DNA of 64,000 bases from Cryptomeria japonica (GCF_030272615.1 NC_081414.1:813972569-814036568); one strand, 5' to 3'. Positions 9,601-21,039 are shown, counted from the first letter of the stretch. Notes: generated by a model not told the origin, from the sequence alone. A program made the numbers and translations.

Positions 9601-11207
9601 AGCGGTCATATGAGTACTACGTGCATATGCAAGCTAAAGTACAGAAAAGTAAACATCATTTGAAAAAGGATATATCCATAAGTTGTCAGACGAAGCCCCC
9701 AGCGGTATCTGCAGTACACAGTTAGGAACCGCACCCTACAAAACACACGTTAAATCACAAAATCACCTAATGCTTACTAAGGAAGGTGATGAAAATTCAA
9801 GGGTAGCTATATGCCCCCCCTGTTTCGGCTTGCTAATTTTAGTGAGTTGAAACAAGGTATCATGTTTACCACTTCGAATTGTTAAAGAATATTGATGACA
9901 AATTCTCACAAGAAGATTTGATATGAGATCAAAAACTAATGGAGAATCATTTGGTTAGAAAGAGGACTAAATCTCAATTCCAACACAACAAAGAGTGTGA
10001 GGATTTGAGAGTTCTCTAACACAAGATGAAGGATATAAATGGAAACAAAATGCAAAGAGAAGAAAAGAAAGGGAAAAAGCATGAATACACACATTGGTGA
10101 TCAATGAGAAGAATAGTGAGAGAGAAAACATGGACTTCTCGCCCCTAGATCTTGTCTAGGTGATCCATGGGAAAGAGGACATGGAAAACTAGCCCCTAGA
10201 GTCTATCTAGGTGATCCATGTAAGGGAGGGGAGTGAGAAAGTGTAGCCTTATGCCGCTAGTTCCACTCAACCTCATGCATGTGTGTGTAAGGGAGGTTAG
10301 AAGCACCTCATAGGAGTCTATGCCCGAGTATGTTACAGCCTGTATATGTATAGTAAAAAAATGTGACATCTCGCTCTAAGAGTCTGTGCTCTAGTTCCGA
10401 GAATGACCCATTGCTCAAAAAGTGTAATGTTTATGTCATAAGAAAATTAGAACAAGGATACCTACCTTCATCACAAAAGAAGATACCCCAAAAATGCAAC
10501 AATGTCATTGATCCAAGAAAGAGAGTTTTGCACTCTTTAAGCAAGGATAAGATAGTTGAGAAGGGATATCCTGTAGTATGTGTAAAGGAGATCCTTAGAG
10601 GAGAAGAGATCTTTGTACAAAAGACACCTATCCCTGAGAGAAATTGTCTTAGACAAATATAACATCTTCTAGAATAAGACAAAGAAGAGAATAAGAATGC
10701 AATACTTCCTTCTTTTGCAAGGTGAAAGTGATTCTTAATGAAGGATGATGCTCTTTTTAACCCAATTAGGAGAGTGAATTCATTATGGATGTATTTTACC
10801 AAGTGCAAAAGAGGTTGTAGTCAAGGACTTACACCTCTTGTAAGAGAGAATCCTTGAACAAACAACAACAAATGCATACAAGGTATAACATCAAGTAATA
10901 AAGTTCACACCATCCACGAAATAGGAAAAAGTGGATCCTTAGATAAAAATAAGGAAAGATCATTGCCTCCCAAGGATAAGGACAATGAGAAGGACTTACA
11001 CAATCTTCTAGGGAGAGATTTGGACATAAGCAAAAGAAGAGATGTATGAAATCACTCTTGTCCCCATAGGAACAAGAAAATTAGGCTATTATGTTGCTTC
11101 AAAAAATATGATTGCACTTGAAATTGTACCATCATGAATGACAATGAGCCCCCAGTAAATGAGCTACCAATGTCACATAATGATGAGCAACATAATAGCC
11201 ATTAATG
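9601..11207 (-). other. TR1 3' noncoding region
   Basis: 1.6 kb of A/G-rich (plus strand) sequence between the G-patch frame and the polypurine tract. Short open frames on both strands around 10363-10808 show no motif and I treat them as chance. A near-duplicate phrase (TAGGTGATCCATG, about 10160 and 10210) is the only local repeat I noticed. No pol remnant is visible. Confidence 0.6.
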
Positions 11208-12011
11208 TTATTTAAAGACATGATAGACTAAATGAGGTATTTGAATATGACATGTTAAATGATCAACTATAAGTGAGATCAAAAACATGTATAAAATGAT
11301 AAAAATTGAAGAAGAAAAGTCACATGAAATCTTAGAAGAGGGATGAGTGTAATTTATTAGAGCCTTATCCCTAGAGGAAAGGACTTTATGATGAATAGGA
11401 GATAAAGATTCATAAGTGGATTTAGAAATTTGAGGGGATTCATAAAGAGATTTGTTCATTGCCAAGATTTCCTTATGAGGGGAATGAGAGTTGATAGAAG
11501 TAGAAGATGATTTAGTTGAAGTGAGATCATCATCACTACTAAATATAGCATTCACATTGAGAGATGGTCTTTTAGATGCTTTGGTACGCTTGCAGGGATT
11601 ATCGCTGAGTCCAAAGGCATAATTGTGAAAATTAGTCTCTAGAGGAACTTTTATCCCTTGTTCATGAGCGCCACAACCATTTCCATGATACCCATGCTTA
11701 GCAAAAATGTGAAAACCACGACCATAACGATCAACCATTTCAGGAAGAGAAGGTGGTTTTTCATAAGACAAAGAATCAAACTCTTCATAATTAGAGGTGT
11801 GAGGAGAAGAAGTTTGAGAAGCGGCCACAAAATTATTGCTCATAGGTTCAGGTAAGATCAATTGATTTTTAGTGTCTTCCTTCTTTTTAACTTTAAACTC
11901 TCTAAGAGGAACCCTATACTCACCTACAAAGGTGGGATTAAAGTCAAGAGATCCCCAATCGTCTTTTGCGAGAACCTTCTCAGGATCAAAAGCCTTTTCA
12001 TGCATATATTC
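11208..12011 (-). pseudogene. TR1 G-patch region
   Basis: Continues the same phase: LEYMHEKAFDPEKVLAKDDW, an acidic spacer, then YGRGFHIFAKHGYHGNGCGA with EQGIKVPLE, a glycine-rich G-patch-like motif (several consensus Gly kept, GLG changed to GCG). A Ser-rich tail (NAIFSSDDDLTSTKSSSTSI) follows. The final about 40 residues, up to the stop at 11208, are hydrophobic and have no counterpart in B or D. In B and D the RT begins at this point; here there is none. Confidence 0.65.
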
Positions 12012-12014
12012 AAG

Positions 12015-12509
12015 TCAAGAAGGATCTTCTTCAGGAGCTTCAGACTCATCCAAAGAATTTTGATTATCAGAGGGTGATGATTCATCCATAGGTATCTTGT
12101 TTAATGAGTCATTACTAGAAGAGGAAGGCTTAGAAGAACTCCCTTTGGAAGTAGATGTTTGCAAACAGGCCTGAAGATTAGTATCACCTATCAAGGTATA
12201 TGTCTTATTATTATAAATAAATTTAACTTGTCTATGCAAGGTAGAGGGGACAGCTTGCATACTATGAATCCAAGGTCTCCCTAATAACAATTTGTATGTT
12301 AGATTTCCTGACATAACATGGATAGGAGTAAGCAAAGTAACAGGTCCCACTGTGACGGGTAAGGTGATAATACCTAATGAAGACTTAGCCACATTATCAA
12401 AGCCTTGAATGGGATGAGAGTCAGGCTCAATAAGGGATGTATCCACATTCATCTTATGCAATAGGTTAATGCTACACACATTAAGGCCAGAGCCATTATC
12501 TACTAGTGT
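12015..12509 (-). pseudogene. TR1 protease-like domain
   Basis: In phase beyond the ORF1 TGA, the frame reads TLVDNGSGLNVCSINLL (retropepsin active-site strand with D-N-G), then a conserved stretch ending in [20 protein letters not shown], which matches the Tat-type proteases of A, B and D. A Ser/Asp-rich tail follows. The first Met (12479) lies after the catalytic Asp, so translation would need readthrough of the TGA or another start. The frame stops at 12012-12014, where TR2 has CGA in the same place, so this stop is a later C-to-T change. Confidence 0.75.
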
Positions 12510-14321
12510 TCATCTTATAGCAGTGTCATTTATGATAACCACAATCATCAAGGGATCATATTGATGTTGAATTTCACTAGTAGGCAACTCATCTTGAGTA
12601 AACACAATTTGAGCTTTAGGATTCATCACAGAGTTAACCAAAGACACTATATTACTAGATGTATTAGGTGGAGGAACATTCAAATCTTTCAAGGCGTCTT
12701 GTAACATTCCATGATGAGCAGAAGAAGTTTGGATCAAATCCCAAAGGGATATCTTAGCAGGGGTAGTTTTAAGTTGTTCTATGAGATCATAGTCCTTACT
12801 AAGCATTTGTGACATACGAGGAGCTTGAGGAAGAATAGGTTGGGAAGGAGGAAGCGAAGTGGGGATAACTGGAGGAGGATTAGTTTGCGTATTGTTTCTT
12901 GTGTTATAGGTATGGGCAACCGCATGATAACTCTCTCTAGTCAGTTGCTTAGCATACTCATAAGGGCTCTTAGTAGAATAACCTCCTTGCACAGTAATAA
13001 TAGGTTTCTTAGGCGTGCAAAAAGAATCATTAGCATAACCACCTTGAACCACTAAGATAGGCTTATTTAAAGGTTGAGAATTTTGAGAAGGACAAGCACC
13101 TTGGACAGTGAAGAGAGGTTTGTTAGGTGTCTCATTCACATGTATCATATTGATTGAGGATGGTTTAGAGGAATGAACAAAAGTGTTGGAAGAATTATTG
13201 ATAGTCTTCTCTTGCACTAAAATCTTATCATGGATCAAATCAATTTTAGGAGAGAGACAAGGGCTAGGCATTGATGTTCTAGTAGGAAGAGTAATACTAG
13301 GAAAGGTCATATCATCCTTTATCATCACAGGATCTACATGGGGAATAAACTCTTTAGTAAAAGGATCAACACTACTCTCTAAAGTATCACTTTTGAGAGG
13401 GAGATCTTTGAAAGAAATGTTAACCATCTTGCTTTGAACTAGGGTTTCCTTATGAGTAGAACCAAGTTGAGGAGAGGGAGATGCTTTATTTTTAGAGGGA
13501 GAATAATTGAGATTCAAGGAAGGGGAGAAACTATCAAGGGAGTTTCCAATCTTGATTTCATCCCCTTTGGCTAGGGGTAGAGAATAATCTATACCTTCTT
13601 CTAATGGTTCATCCCAAATAGTGAGGTTGTTGAAAGGAATGTTTGAAGTATTGTCAATTTCAGGAGAGGAGATAACATTGTTTATTAATTCCTCATCCTT
13701 AGGAGGGAGAGCATCAATAGATGTGTTAAACTCATCCTCTTTCCTCAAAATATGTTCAATATGATCTTTAGGGGAGAGAGAATTAAGGAAATTGCTTATT
13801 ATTTCATCTTCTTTCTCTAAGGGATGCTTATGGGTAAGACCAACTTTAGGAGAAGGGTAAGCATTTATCATTAATTCATCATCTCTAGTGGGAATTTTGT
13901 TGGAAAAGGAAAGGCCATCACTAGGAAATGTAGGGATAATGTCATCTTCATGCACAAAAGGATCCTCATGAAGGGAGTGTTTTTTAGGAGACACAAAGGC
14001 ATCAAGGGCATCATCCAACAAAGCATGAACATATCTATTAAAAGGTTTATCTTTTGATTCAAAAGGAGATATCTCTTCATAGAGGGGATCATTGAAAACA
14101 ACCATGTTACTAGATTTAGTGGAAGAGTTGATAGGAATGTACCCTTGAGAGGAATCATTCGACTTATCTTTCTCATCACAACGAAATGGCATAGTAACAA
14201 TGTTTATGAGTTTTTGGTAAAATGAAGGTTTGGTATATTTAGGTTTCAAAAATTCATCTAAAGCTTCATCTAACTCATAATCATCACAAATATGAACATC
14301 TTGCAAATAAAAATCTGACAT
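12510..14321 (-). CDS. TR1 ORF1: repetitive acidic protein with pre-protease domain at its C-terminus
   Basis: 603 residues from MSDFYLQDVHICDDYELDEA. I see no capsid-type gag domain. Residues of about 120-400 are Asp/Glu/Ser/Pro/Lys-rich, with loosely repeated blocks such as FLNSLSPKDHIEHILRKEDE, the LPPKDEELIN segment and DIPL/DLPLKS-type motifs. Residues of about 400-455 hold three VQG repeats (TVQGACPS, VVQGGYANDS, TVQGGYSTKS). The last about 100 residues (YDLIEQLKTTPAKISLWDLI) align with the pre-protease region of B. The frame ends at a TGA, and sequence continues in phase into the protease. TR2 carries the same TGA. Function of the N-terminal part is unknown. Confidence 0.7.
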   Translation of the reverse strand: MSDFYLQDVHICDDYELDEALDEFLKPKYTKPSFYQKLINIVTMPFRCDEKDKSNDSSQGYIPINSSTKSSNMVVFNDPLYEEISPFESKDKPFNRYVHALLDDALDAFVSPKKHSLHEDPFVHEDDIIPTFPSDGLSFSNKIPTRDDELMINAYPSPKVGLTHKHPLEKEDEIISNFLNSLSPKDHIEHILRKEDEFNTSIDALPPKDEELINNVISSPEIDNTSNIPFNNLTIWDEPLEEGIDYSLPLAKGDEIKIGNSLDSFSPSLNLNYSPSKNKASPSPQLGSTHKETLVQSKMVNISFKDLPLKSDTLESSVDPFTKEFIPHVDPVMIKDDMTFPSITLPTRTSMPSPCLSPKIDLIHDKILVQEKTINNSSNTFVHSSKPSSINMIHVNETPNKPLFTVQGACPSQNSQPLNKPILVVQGGYANDSFCTPKKPIITVQGGYSTKSPYEYAKQLTRESYHAVAHTYNTRNNTQTNPPPVIPTSLPPSQPILPQAPRMSQMLSKDYDLIEQLKTTPAKISLWDLIQTSSAHHGMLQDALKDLNVPPPNTSSNIVSLVNSVMNPKAQIVFTQDELPTSEIQHQYDPLMIVVIINDTAIR

Positions 14322-14464
14322 TTTGAAATTGCATAAAATTTAAACACACAATGCAAAGAGACACACTTTTTTTTTTTTTTTTCTTTTTAATGAAAATGAA
14401 ATAAAAACACACTAAATCTAGATCTAGATCTAACAAATGCAATGCAAGAGGAAGCAATGATAGA

Positions 14465-14482
14465 TTCACGTCGGGTTCACCA
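14465..14482 (-). other. Primer binding site of TR1 (tRNA-Trp type)
   Basis: The plus strand is TTCACGTCGGGTTCACCA, identical to the 3' terminal 18 nt (with CCA) of plant nuclear tRNA-Trp as I recall it. Element-strand sequence is TGGTGAACCCGACGTGAA, four bases inside the 5' LTR. Confidence 0.82.
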
Positions 14483-14486
14483 AAAA

Positions 14487-16102
14487 TGTGTGGGAGAAAA
14501 AGTGACACTAAGCAAACATGCCCTAATTTCACTTTCAACCACACACTTGTGGAATACGAAAGAGCCTAGAGGTATCACACAATTGGCTACTTCTTTTTGT
14601 GAAAGAGAGAGCCACGGGATACCTATTAGGATTTCTATTCCTTTGTTGTAATTGAAAGATAAAATGATGCAAGTTCAATTCCTAACCCCAAAATGCAAGT
14701 ATGAACTAATGACAAGATTGCAGAATTGAACTTAAACAATGGAAAGCTGTAAACACAAGGATAAGACAAGAATGTAAATGCGTACCCAGAGTTAAAATCT
14801 GACTGAAAATGTTCGGGACGGGGGCACGGGCACCACTATCCTGATTTTGCCCCTGAAACTGCTTCGGAAACTGTTGTTTTGCAAAGCTATCAAAAATGCT
14901 GAAAACTGCTGTCAGAAGGACCAGGGCGCCCCACACCCCTGTCCTGGTCTTTTTCTCTGAGATTTGGTGTGAAGTTCGGTCTCTGTCTGCTTCTTCCGGA
15001 TCTGTAACTTGCGGCATCGTCCGAATTCCGAAACCTACACTTATATCTGAAAAGGTGTGGTGGGTGGCTATATAGGGTTTTGCCTTAGTCAAACCCCCAC
15101 TTCGGTGATTTCCACCTCCATGAATAGCCAAGTTGTATTGTAAATTGTATTGTGTGTGCAGACCTAGTGTGTGTGCAAGGTCCTTAAATGCAAGAAAGCA
15201 AACTAGGGCAACCTAGAAAGTAAACTCTAATTACTTGTAAATGATAATGTAAATGCTCTAAATCAAGATGCAAAGTGATCTAAAGCATGAATAAAGGATA
15301 TATTGAAGCTTATGCAAAGACATGAAAACAACATGAAATCATACCCAACCCTCAAGGGAGGAGTACAAGCCAATCTTCAGTCGGTAATCTCCTATTGTTC
15401 TTCAATGTCTCCCAAGCCCTAAATGAATGAAATTGATGAATGCTTGATGGATGGATGTTGAATGTTATTGAAGTCTTCAAAGATCTACTCTTTCGCTGCA
15501 TAGAAGGTCCTCGAAAGCCAAAATTCTCCCTCCTTTCAAATGAGGAAAGAGAGCTCTTATATATGAAACCCTAGGTTTCAATTTCAACTTTTGGCTAACC
15601 TAGAGATTGAATATCCCGCCAATTTCTTGGGGTTAAGCTTTATTTTATGATTGGATTGTGCTCCTAAAATTTTGGGAAAAATGTCCGGGACCATGTGCAC
15701 TCCGGGCGCCATGGTCCTCTCCGAGTGCCATGGTCCTGACAACTTTTCACCAAATTTTTAGGGCCGTCGAATATGATGTTTTTAGAGAGAATCCTGAAGT
15801 TACAGGTGATTTCGAGATGTTTTGACCCCCGAAACCAAGCCCCCAAGTTCAAAATAGGACCTAATTAGGGTTTTAGATTAAATGATGTATTGGGGGAATA
15901 AAATGAAAAGGGCACACTTTAATGAAAGGGCCCAACTTTATGATGTGGAAGATGATGAAATAGGACCTTAGACCTAATTAATTTGATTAATTAAGTGCTA
16001 AAAGAGAAATGCAATGCAAAATGTAAAATGCACCAAGGCGGGTGCTAAACTAGGTGTGAAATTGTACCACCCTAGCAAGTGCGTACAATTTACAACGCTA
16101 CA
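14487..16102 (-). repeat. 5' LTR of TR1 (right copy)
   Basis: 1616 bp, same termini as the left copy. The TATA box (15557-15565, minus) in AAGAGCTCTC context gives a promoter driving the TR1 interior leftwards. Base differences from the left LTR are scattered, so the insertion is not recent. Confidence 0.95.
15557..15565 (-). promoter_or_regulatory. TATA box in TR1 5' LTR
   Basis: Same CATATATAAGAGCTCTC arrangement as the left LTR. This copy would drive genomic transcription of TR1. Confidence 0.55.
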
Positions 16103-16107
16103 CATCC
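16103..16107. repeat. Target-site duplication, right of TR1
   Basis: CATCC directly after the terminal CTACA of the right LTR; partner of CACCC at 7903-7907. Confidence 0.75.
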
Positions 16108-16950
16108 ATTCTCCAACAAACTTCTATGCCACCTCCTTCTATTCAACCACAAATTTCTATTCCACAAACTTCCCTTCCTCCCAACAATGTCACAAATTTT
16201 ATCCGGGCCGTATTCAATCCCATCACAACCATTTGCGGACCACAACCAACTGTCACTCAAACCCCAGTGACATCGGTTATCACATCCCACATTCCCACCT
16301 CCTCATCATATCAATATATTGGTGGTGGTGCACCTTCTTTAGCTCATCCAATTCTTGGGGCAAATACACTTCACCATTATCAAAGCCCACAACAAGACCT
16401 CATCAAGGAAATTCAAGGCATGAAAAATATCATCAAGGACATGAAACAAAGGACTAATAAAAGAAAAACTTACTCATTCGAAGAGTTTTGCCCTTGTCCT
16501 TATGATCCATCTATATCAGTTTCACCATATCCCTCAAGATTTGAGATTCCTAAATTCACCAAGTATGAAAGCAAAGGAGACCCTTGTGATCATGTTCGAG
16601 AATTCCACATCTTATGCCAAGAAGTCTCCTATAGTGACCTTTATCTTCGTAGACTCTTTCCCAAGAGTCTCATGGGAGATGCCCTGGCATGGTTCTCATC
16701 TCTACCACGAGGTTCCATTGTCTCTTTTCCAGACTTGGCAGAAAAATTTGTGGCCCACTATGCATACAACAGGGGTAATGATGTTTCTATGATGGACCTA
16801 TGTAATACAAAACAAAGGCCTAGAGAAACCTTCGCCAATTTCCTACAAAGATGGCGACATCTTATCAAGAAATTCCAGTGGGACATGCCAAAACAACATC
16901 AAATTGAATTATTCCAAAAGAACTTGGTGCCTAAACTTTCAAGACCTTAA
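16103..16950 (+). pseudogene. gag: Element B gag, capsid-like domain
   Basis: Resumes gag to the right of TR1. A Pro/Thr-rich linker is followed from about 16465 by the plant retrotransposon gag domain: TYSFEEFCPCPYDPSISVSP, KYESKGDPCDHVREFHILCQ, LAWFSSLPRGS, the HYAYNRGNDVSMMDLCNTK region and FANFLQRWRHL. It aligns by eye with gag of A. The frame stops at a TAA (16948-16950), but similar sequence continues in phase (QCIKSFQKLIDKGLALECVL), so the stop is probably a point mutation. Confidence 0.85.
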
Positions 16951-17799
16951 ATATCTCAATGTATCAAATCCTTCCAAAAATTGATAGATAAGGGTCTCGC
17001 CCTCGAATGTGTCTTATTGGAGGAAGGAACCTTGAAACATTACCAGAAATCAACACAAAGTTCTTCCTCTTATTATAACGACAAGCCAAAATTCTAGTCC
17101 AAAAACAAAAATGTGGTCAATGATGGTATAACTGATGCAAAGCGGGTCCAAACTGTGGCCGCTCCCCCAAAATCCACCACCAATAATCATCAATTCAATA
17201 ATCGAGACAATCCAAATCAATCCAAAAAACCTCACAACAATGTCTCAATCCAAGGATGACCACCCCAATCAAATAACATGACTCCAAGAGATTTCACTCC
17301 TCTAGCTAAGCCTATTGAAGTGGTGTTTCAAACACTTGTCCAAGCAGGTGTAGTGGTTTTTCCCATCACTCGCCCATTTGACCCCAATCAACCTAAACCG
17401 AGATGGTATAATGAAAATGAGTATTGTGAATACCATTGTATCAAGGGACATGATACACGAAAGTGTATGAAACTAAAGATCTACATACAAGATCTCATTG
17501 ATAGAGGTGAGATTGAAGTAGCAAATGCAAAACCTAGTAATAACAATGACAAACTCAAAATGTACTAGGAACCCTTCCTGAATCATGATAAAGGAAAAGG
17601 CTTATCATCTAATGCAATGGGTTATGACTACACTAATCACATAACTGGTTTTGATTTTTTAGTAGGTCGCATTGAACCTGTAGACAATCATGTCAATGTC
17701 ATAACCATCCAAGGAGTAAATTCTCCTTCTTCCCAAAGCAGACCAAATCCTGCTAGGATAGTCATTCAAGGCGCCATGCCTTCCACTTCCCATTTCTAG
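16951..17799 (+). pseudogene. gag: Element B gag C-terminus with CHHC zinc knuckle
   Basis: Continuation of gag in the same phase, broken by stops near 17095, 17258, 17566 and 17797. The clearest part, 17278-17568, holds FTPLAKPIEVVFQTLVQAG and then YCEYHCIKGHDTRKCMKLK. That is a C-x2-H-x4-H-x4-C nucleic-acid-binding knuckle, with all four ligands present, followed by IQDLIDRGEIEV. Its counterparts are at 1480-1580 (A, minus) and 56840-56960 (D). Beyond it lies a low-complexity spacer. Confidence 0.75.
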
Positions 17800-17874
17800 A
17801 ATGACTGCAATGCAACTACACATTGACGAAGGGTCACCATCCAAGGAGTCCCTCCCCCACCAAACCCCCCACCC

Positions 17875-19161
17875 ATGTCTTCCACCTGTCGATATGACCT
17901 CCTTGATCAACTTGGGAAGACACCCATGCAAATCTCTATTTTGGAACTTCTCAAGACCTCCCCGGTCCATAAAGAAATTTTGGAACAAGCCCTTCTCCAA
18001 TCACGCATTCTAGATAACATCAATGCCACCCAATTCCAAGCCCTTATTGAAAACCTTGCTGCCCAGCAGCACATTGTATTTAACTCCAAAGATGCTCCCA
18101 CAAATGAAGACCATAACAAACCTTTGCACATCGAAGCTCTCATCCACAAGCACAAGGTCAAACGTATCTTGATAGATGGTGGATCCAAGCTTAATCTATG
18201 CACATACAAATTAATAAAACAATTGGGTCTTTCTGAGGATCTGATAGACACATTAGGAAGGATCACAATAAAGGCATATGATGATGCAGAAAGAATTTCA
18301 AAGGGCATGATCACCTTACCTCTTCAAGTGGGCCCCATTACAATTGAAACCCCTTGCCAACTACTAGATCTTGATCTTCCTTATAACATTCTCCTCGGGA
18401 GGCCATGGATTCATTCTTTGCAGGCCGTACCCTCCACCTATCACCAATGCATCAAATTCCCCTATAATGGAAGAGTGATCACTATCAAAGGTGATCCCCA
18501 ACCTTTTCAATATTGCAAACTATTAGAGGGGAAGCATTTGTATCATTGCCCACTAAATAGACCCTCGCCAATGCCTCCATCTAACACATCAAATGTTGCC
18601 TCCACATCATCCCAACTAGATAATCAAATAAAGATCTTGGACAATGGCTGTGGAGAATACAAATTGGAGGATGTCTTATTAATAGGCAACCTCCCTCTCT
18701 CTCCTAAGTCATTTGGCAAACCAAAAGAGATAAAAAAGGACCCAAAACAAGTCATGCAATGCCAAAACACTACCTTCCAGCAATGGGGCCCACTTGATAA
18801 TGAGAGCCTCGAAGAAGATATCTCTTCATGGCTGTACCGAGAAGAAGATGAAGATCCAACAAGAATATCCAAAGAAATGTACCTAAAAGCATCTACCATA
18901 GTTGAAAAAATGGGTTACAAAGGACACGGCTTGGGACCAGAGGAGAAAGGAAGAAAAACACCCATAAATCCTATCTCCTATAGATACAACAGAGGCTTAG
19001 GGTACACCTCGGTGCCTAAGATTACTATTGTTGGTGCCCCTTCTAGTCCTCCTTTGGAGATCAAAAGTGCTGACGAAGAGGAATTCCATGAAATGCCTTA
19101 TGAATATGAGAAAGATATCTTCTTGGATGCTTACATCAATAACCCCTCCCACTTCACATGA
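17875..19161 (+). pseudogene. Element B protease-like domain and G-patch
   Basis: A 428-residue open stretch. Residues 1-60 are the pre-protease region (YDLLDQLGKTPMQISILELL). The active-site motif ILIDGGSKLNLC has its Asp at residue 101 (18175-18177). [20 protein letters not shown] follows, then an acidic spacer, and a G-patch at residues of about 335-374 (KMGYKGHGLGPEEKGRKTP to RGLG). The codon four before the Asp is CGT (Arg), where A and the TR family have TGA. The stop at 19161 and a phase change before RT separate it from pol. It would cleave the polyprotein in particles; the G-patch role is unproven. Confidence 0.85.
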
Positions 19162-19270
19162 GCTACATCTTGTCCATCCTGAACTCATTGGTTGGGGCCA
19201 ATGAGATAAACCCACTTTAGATATCTGCGCTGATGATAATGCTCTCATTGCTCTCCTAACAGCGCAAAAT

Positions 19271-20452
19271 ATGGAAGATTGTAGCAGAATCGAGGGTATT
19301 CAACTACACGAAAAGGGATACTTTGGTAGTCAAGCCAATTCCCTTAGCCACAAAAAAGATAATAGAAGAAAAATATATGATTCCCTAGGTGAAAACTTCC
19401 CTGAGGTGCCTTTGGATGAGCAAGAAATAAAAACAAAGGGCGTATCTAAAAGTGAAAACCTGGAAAAGGCACTTGACGATGAGGGATTTGACCTCCCTAC
19501 CATTAGTTACCTTCCACAGGACAAATCAAATTTGTTGATAGAAGAAATAGATAGCATCAACATGGGCACTGAGGTTATTCCAAAAAATGTGCTCATTGCC
19601 AAATCCCTCATAGAAATCGAGAAACAAGACTTCATCAACTTCCTGACAGATGTAAAAATCACTTTTGCATGGTCCTATTCCGATTTGCCAGGGTTGGACC
19701 CTACCTTGATTGTTCACAATCTCGTCATCCACCCAGATGCAAAACACGTAAAACAAAAATTGTGCAAAATGCACCCACATATTGCACTCCTGTTCAAGGT
19801 GGAACTCCAAAAGTTGTTAGATGCAGAATTTATCAAACCAATAGATTATGCTGAATGGGTCTCCAACATTGTACCTGTCGACAAACCTGTTGGAGGCATC
19901 TACATCTACACAGATTTTCGAGATCTAAATACAGCTTGTCCTAAAGATGATTTCCCACTCCCCAATATAGACATGATTATGGACCTTACAGCAGGACATG
20001 AAATGTTATCGCTAATAGATGGGTTTTCTGGATACAACCAAATTAGGATAGCAGATGAGGATCAGCATAAAACTACATTTACAACACCATGGGGTATCTT
20101 CTATTACCGGGTCATGTCTTTTGGCCTTAAAAATGTTGGAGCTATGTATCAATGGCTAATGACAACAATTTTTCATGACCTCAAGCACAAAATTATGGAG
20201 GACTATGTGGATGATCTGCTAGGAAAATCCAAGACAAGACAAGAACACATCCCCATTCTAAAACAGATCTTCAAAAGATTGGAAAAATACAAGCTGCACC
20301 TAAATCCCAAAAAGTGTGTGTTTGGCGTCACATCAGGAAAACTATTGGGACTCATTGTTTCCCATAGAGGTATCAAGGTTGATCCCGCAAAGGTAAAAGC
20401 TATTATGGAGATGCCTCCACCAAAAAATCTCAGACAACTGCGCAGTCTCTAG
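19271..20452 (+). pseudogene. pol: Element B reverse transcriptase
   Basis: A 393-residue open stretch in a different phase from the protease frame. Gypsy RT landmarks occur in order: FAWSYSDLPGLDPTLIVHNL (linker), EFIKPIDYAEWVSNIVPVDK, the ICTDFRD-like YIYTDFRDLNTACPKDDFPL with catalytic Asp, SLIDGFSGYNQI, the FGLKNVGAMYQWLM region, and YVDDLL at residues 312-317. HLNPKKCVFGVTSGKLLG follows. The motif usually ending MxDxFSGY is IDGFSGY here (second Asp replaced by Gly), and ATYQ is altered to AMYQ. A stop at 20450-20452 precedes the RNase H. Confidence 0.9.
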
Positions 20453-20521
20453 GGAAAACTCTAGTCTGTCAGGCGTTTCATTTCACAACTAGCAGACAAG
20501 TGCCATCCATTTGCACACCTG

Positions 20522-20716
20522 TTGCGTAAAGACACAAAATTTAAATGGGAATGCCTATGTCAAAAGGCCTTTGAGAAATTAAAAGAATATCTAGCATCAC
20601 CTCCCGTATTGATGCCTCCTGCTCCTGGAAAACCCCTTATTTTGTATATATGTGCTACTGTAGTGGCATTGGGGGCATTATTGGTGCAAATAGATAATCA
20701 AGGGAAAGAACACACC
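20522..20716 (+). pseudogene. pol: Element B first RNase H, left part (cut by solo LTR)
   Basis: Same phase as RT. KWECLCQKAFEKLKEYLASP and PGKPLILYICATVVALGALL form the start of the gypsy RNase H. The first catalytic Asp (usually TDAS) is absent, as in the ISTTN segment of D. This is typical for Tat elements, where a second RNase H is thought to have taken over. The coding sequence breaks at GKEHT, where the solo LTR inserted, and resumes at 21949. Confidence 0.8.
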
Positions 20717-21039
20717 TGTAGCGTCCTAAAATTGTGACACTTGCAATTTCGACTGCATTTCGGTCTTCACGATGGCGACGCAACACGCAACCTGAATGGA
20801 GACCCCAAAAGCTGTTTACGACATTAAAAACTGCATTTTTCAAGCACCCTGGCCTGAACCTCCTTTGCACCCTGCTATCCTAGGAGGTGGGACCAGAGCG
20901 CCCAGCGCCCTGGTCCCTGGTCCTATTTTGGGCCCAGTCTCCTATGGGGTCTCGGGTCTTTTTGTTTGCAAATTGGAAATTATTGTTTCCTGGTTGGCCT
21001 AAGGTCGGGAAAATCAGTCTATTAACCCTAATTGGCAAG

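Larger units (their letters stand above)
7908..16102 (-). mobile_element. TR1: non-autonomous LTR retrotransposon with protease and G-patch only
   Basis: Two LTRs (7908-9585 and 14487-16102) in the same orientation flank a 4.9 kb interior. On the minus strand: 5' LTR, a perfect 18 nt tRNA-Trp-type priming site (14465-14482), a repetitive acidic ORF (14321-12510), a protease-like domain (12509-12015), a G-patch region (to 11208), 1.6 kb of noncoding sequence, a polypurine tract (9586-9600) and the 3' LTR. Nothing resembles RT, RNase H or integrase. Near-identical 5 bp flanks (CACCC 7903-7907, CATCC 16103-16107) and the uninterrupted gag phase of B on both sides mark a true insertion. Confidence 0.9.

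Noticed and set aside
10363-10808. Overlapping open frames on both strands (99 and 125 codons)
   Set aside because: No domain, no similarity to other parts of the window, and they lie in TR1 3' noncoding sequence; probably chance.
14465-14482. tRNA-Trp gene fragment
   Set aside because: Only the 3' 18 nt including CCA are present, right at the LTR edge; this is a primer binding site, and nuclear tRNA genes do not encode CCA.
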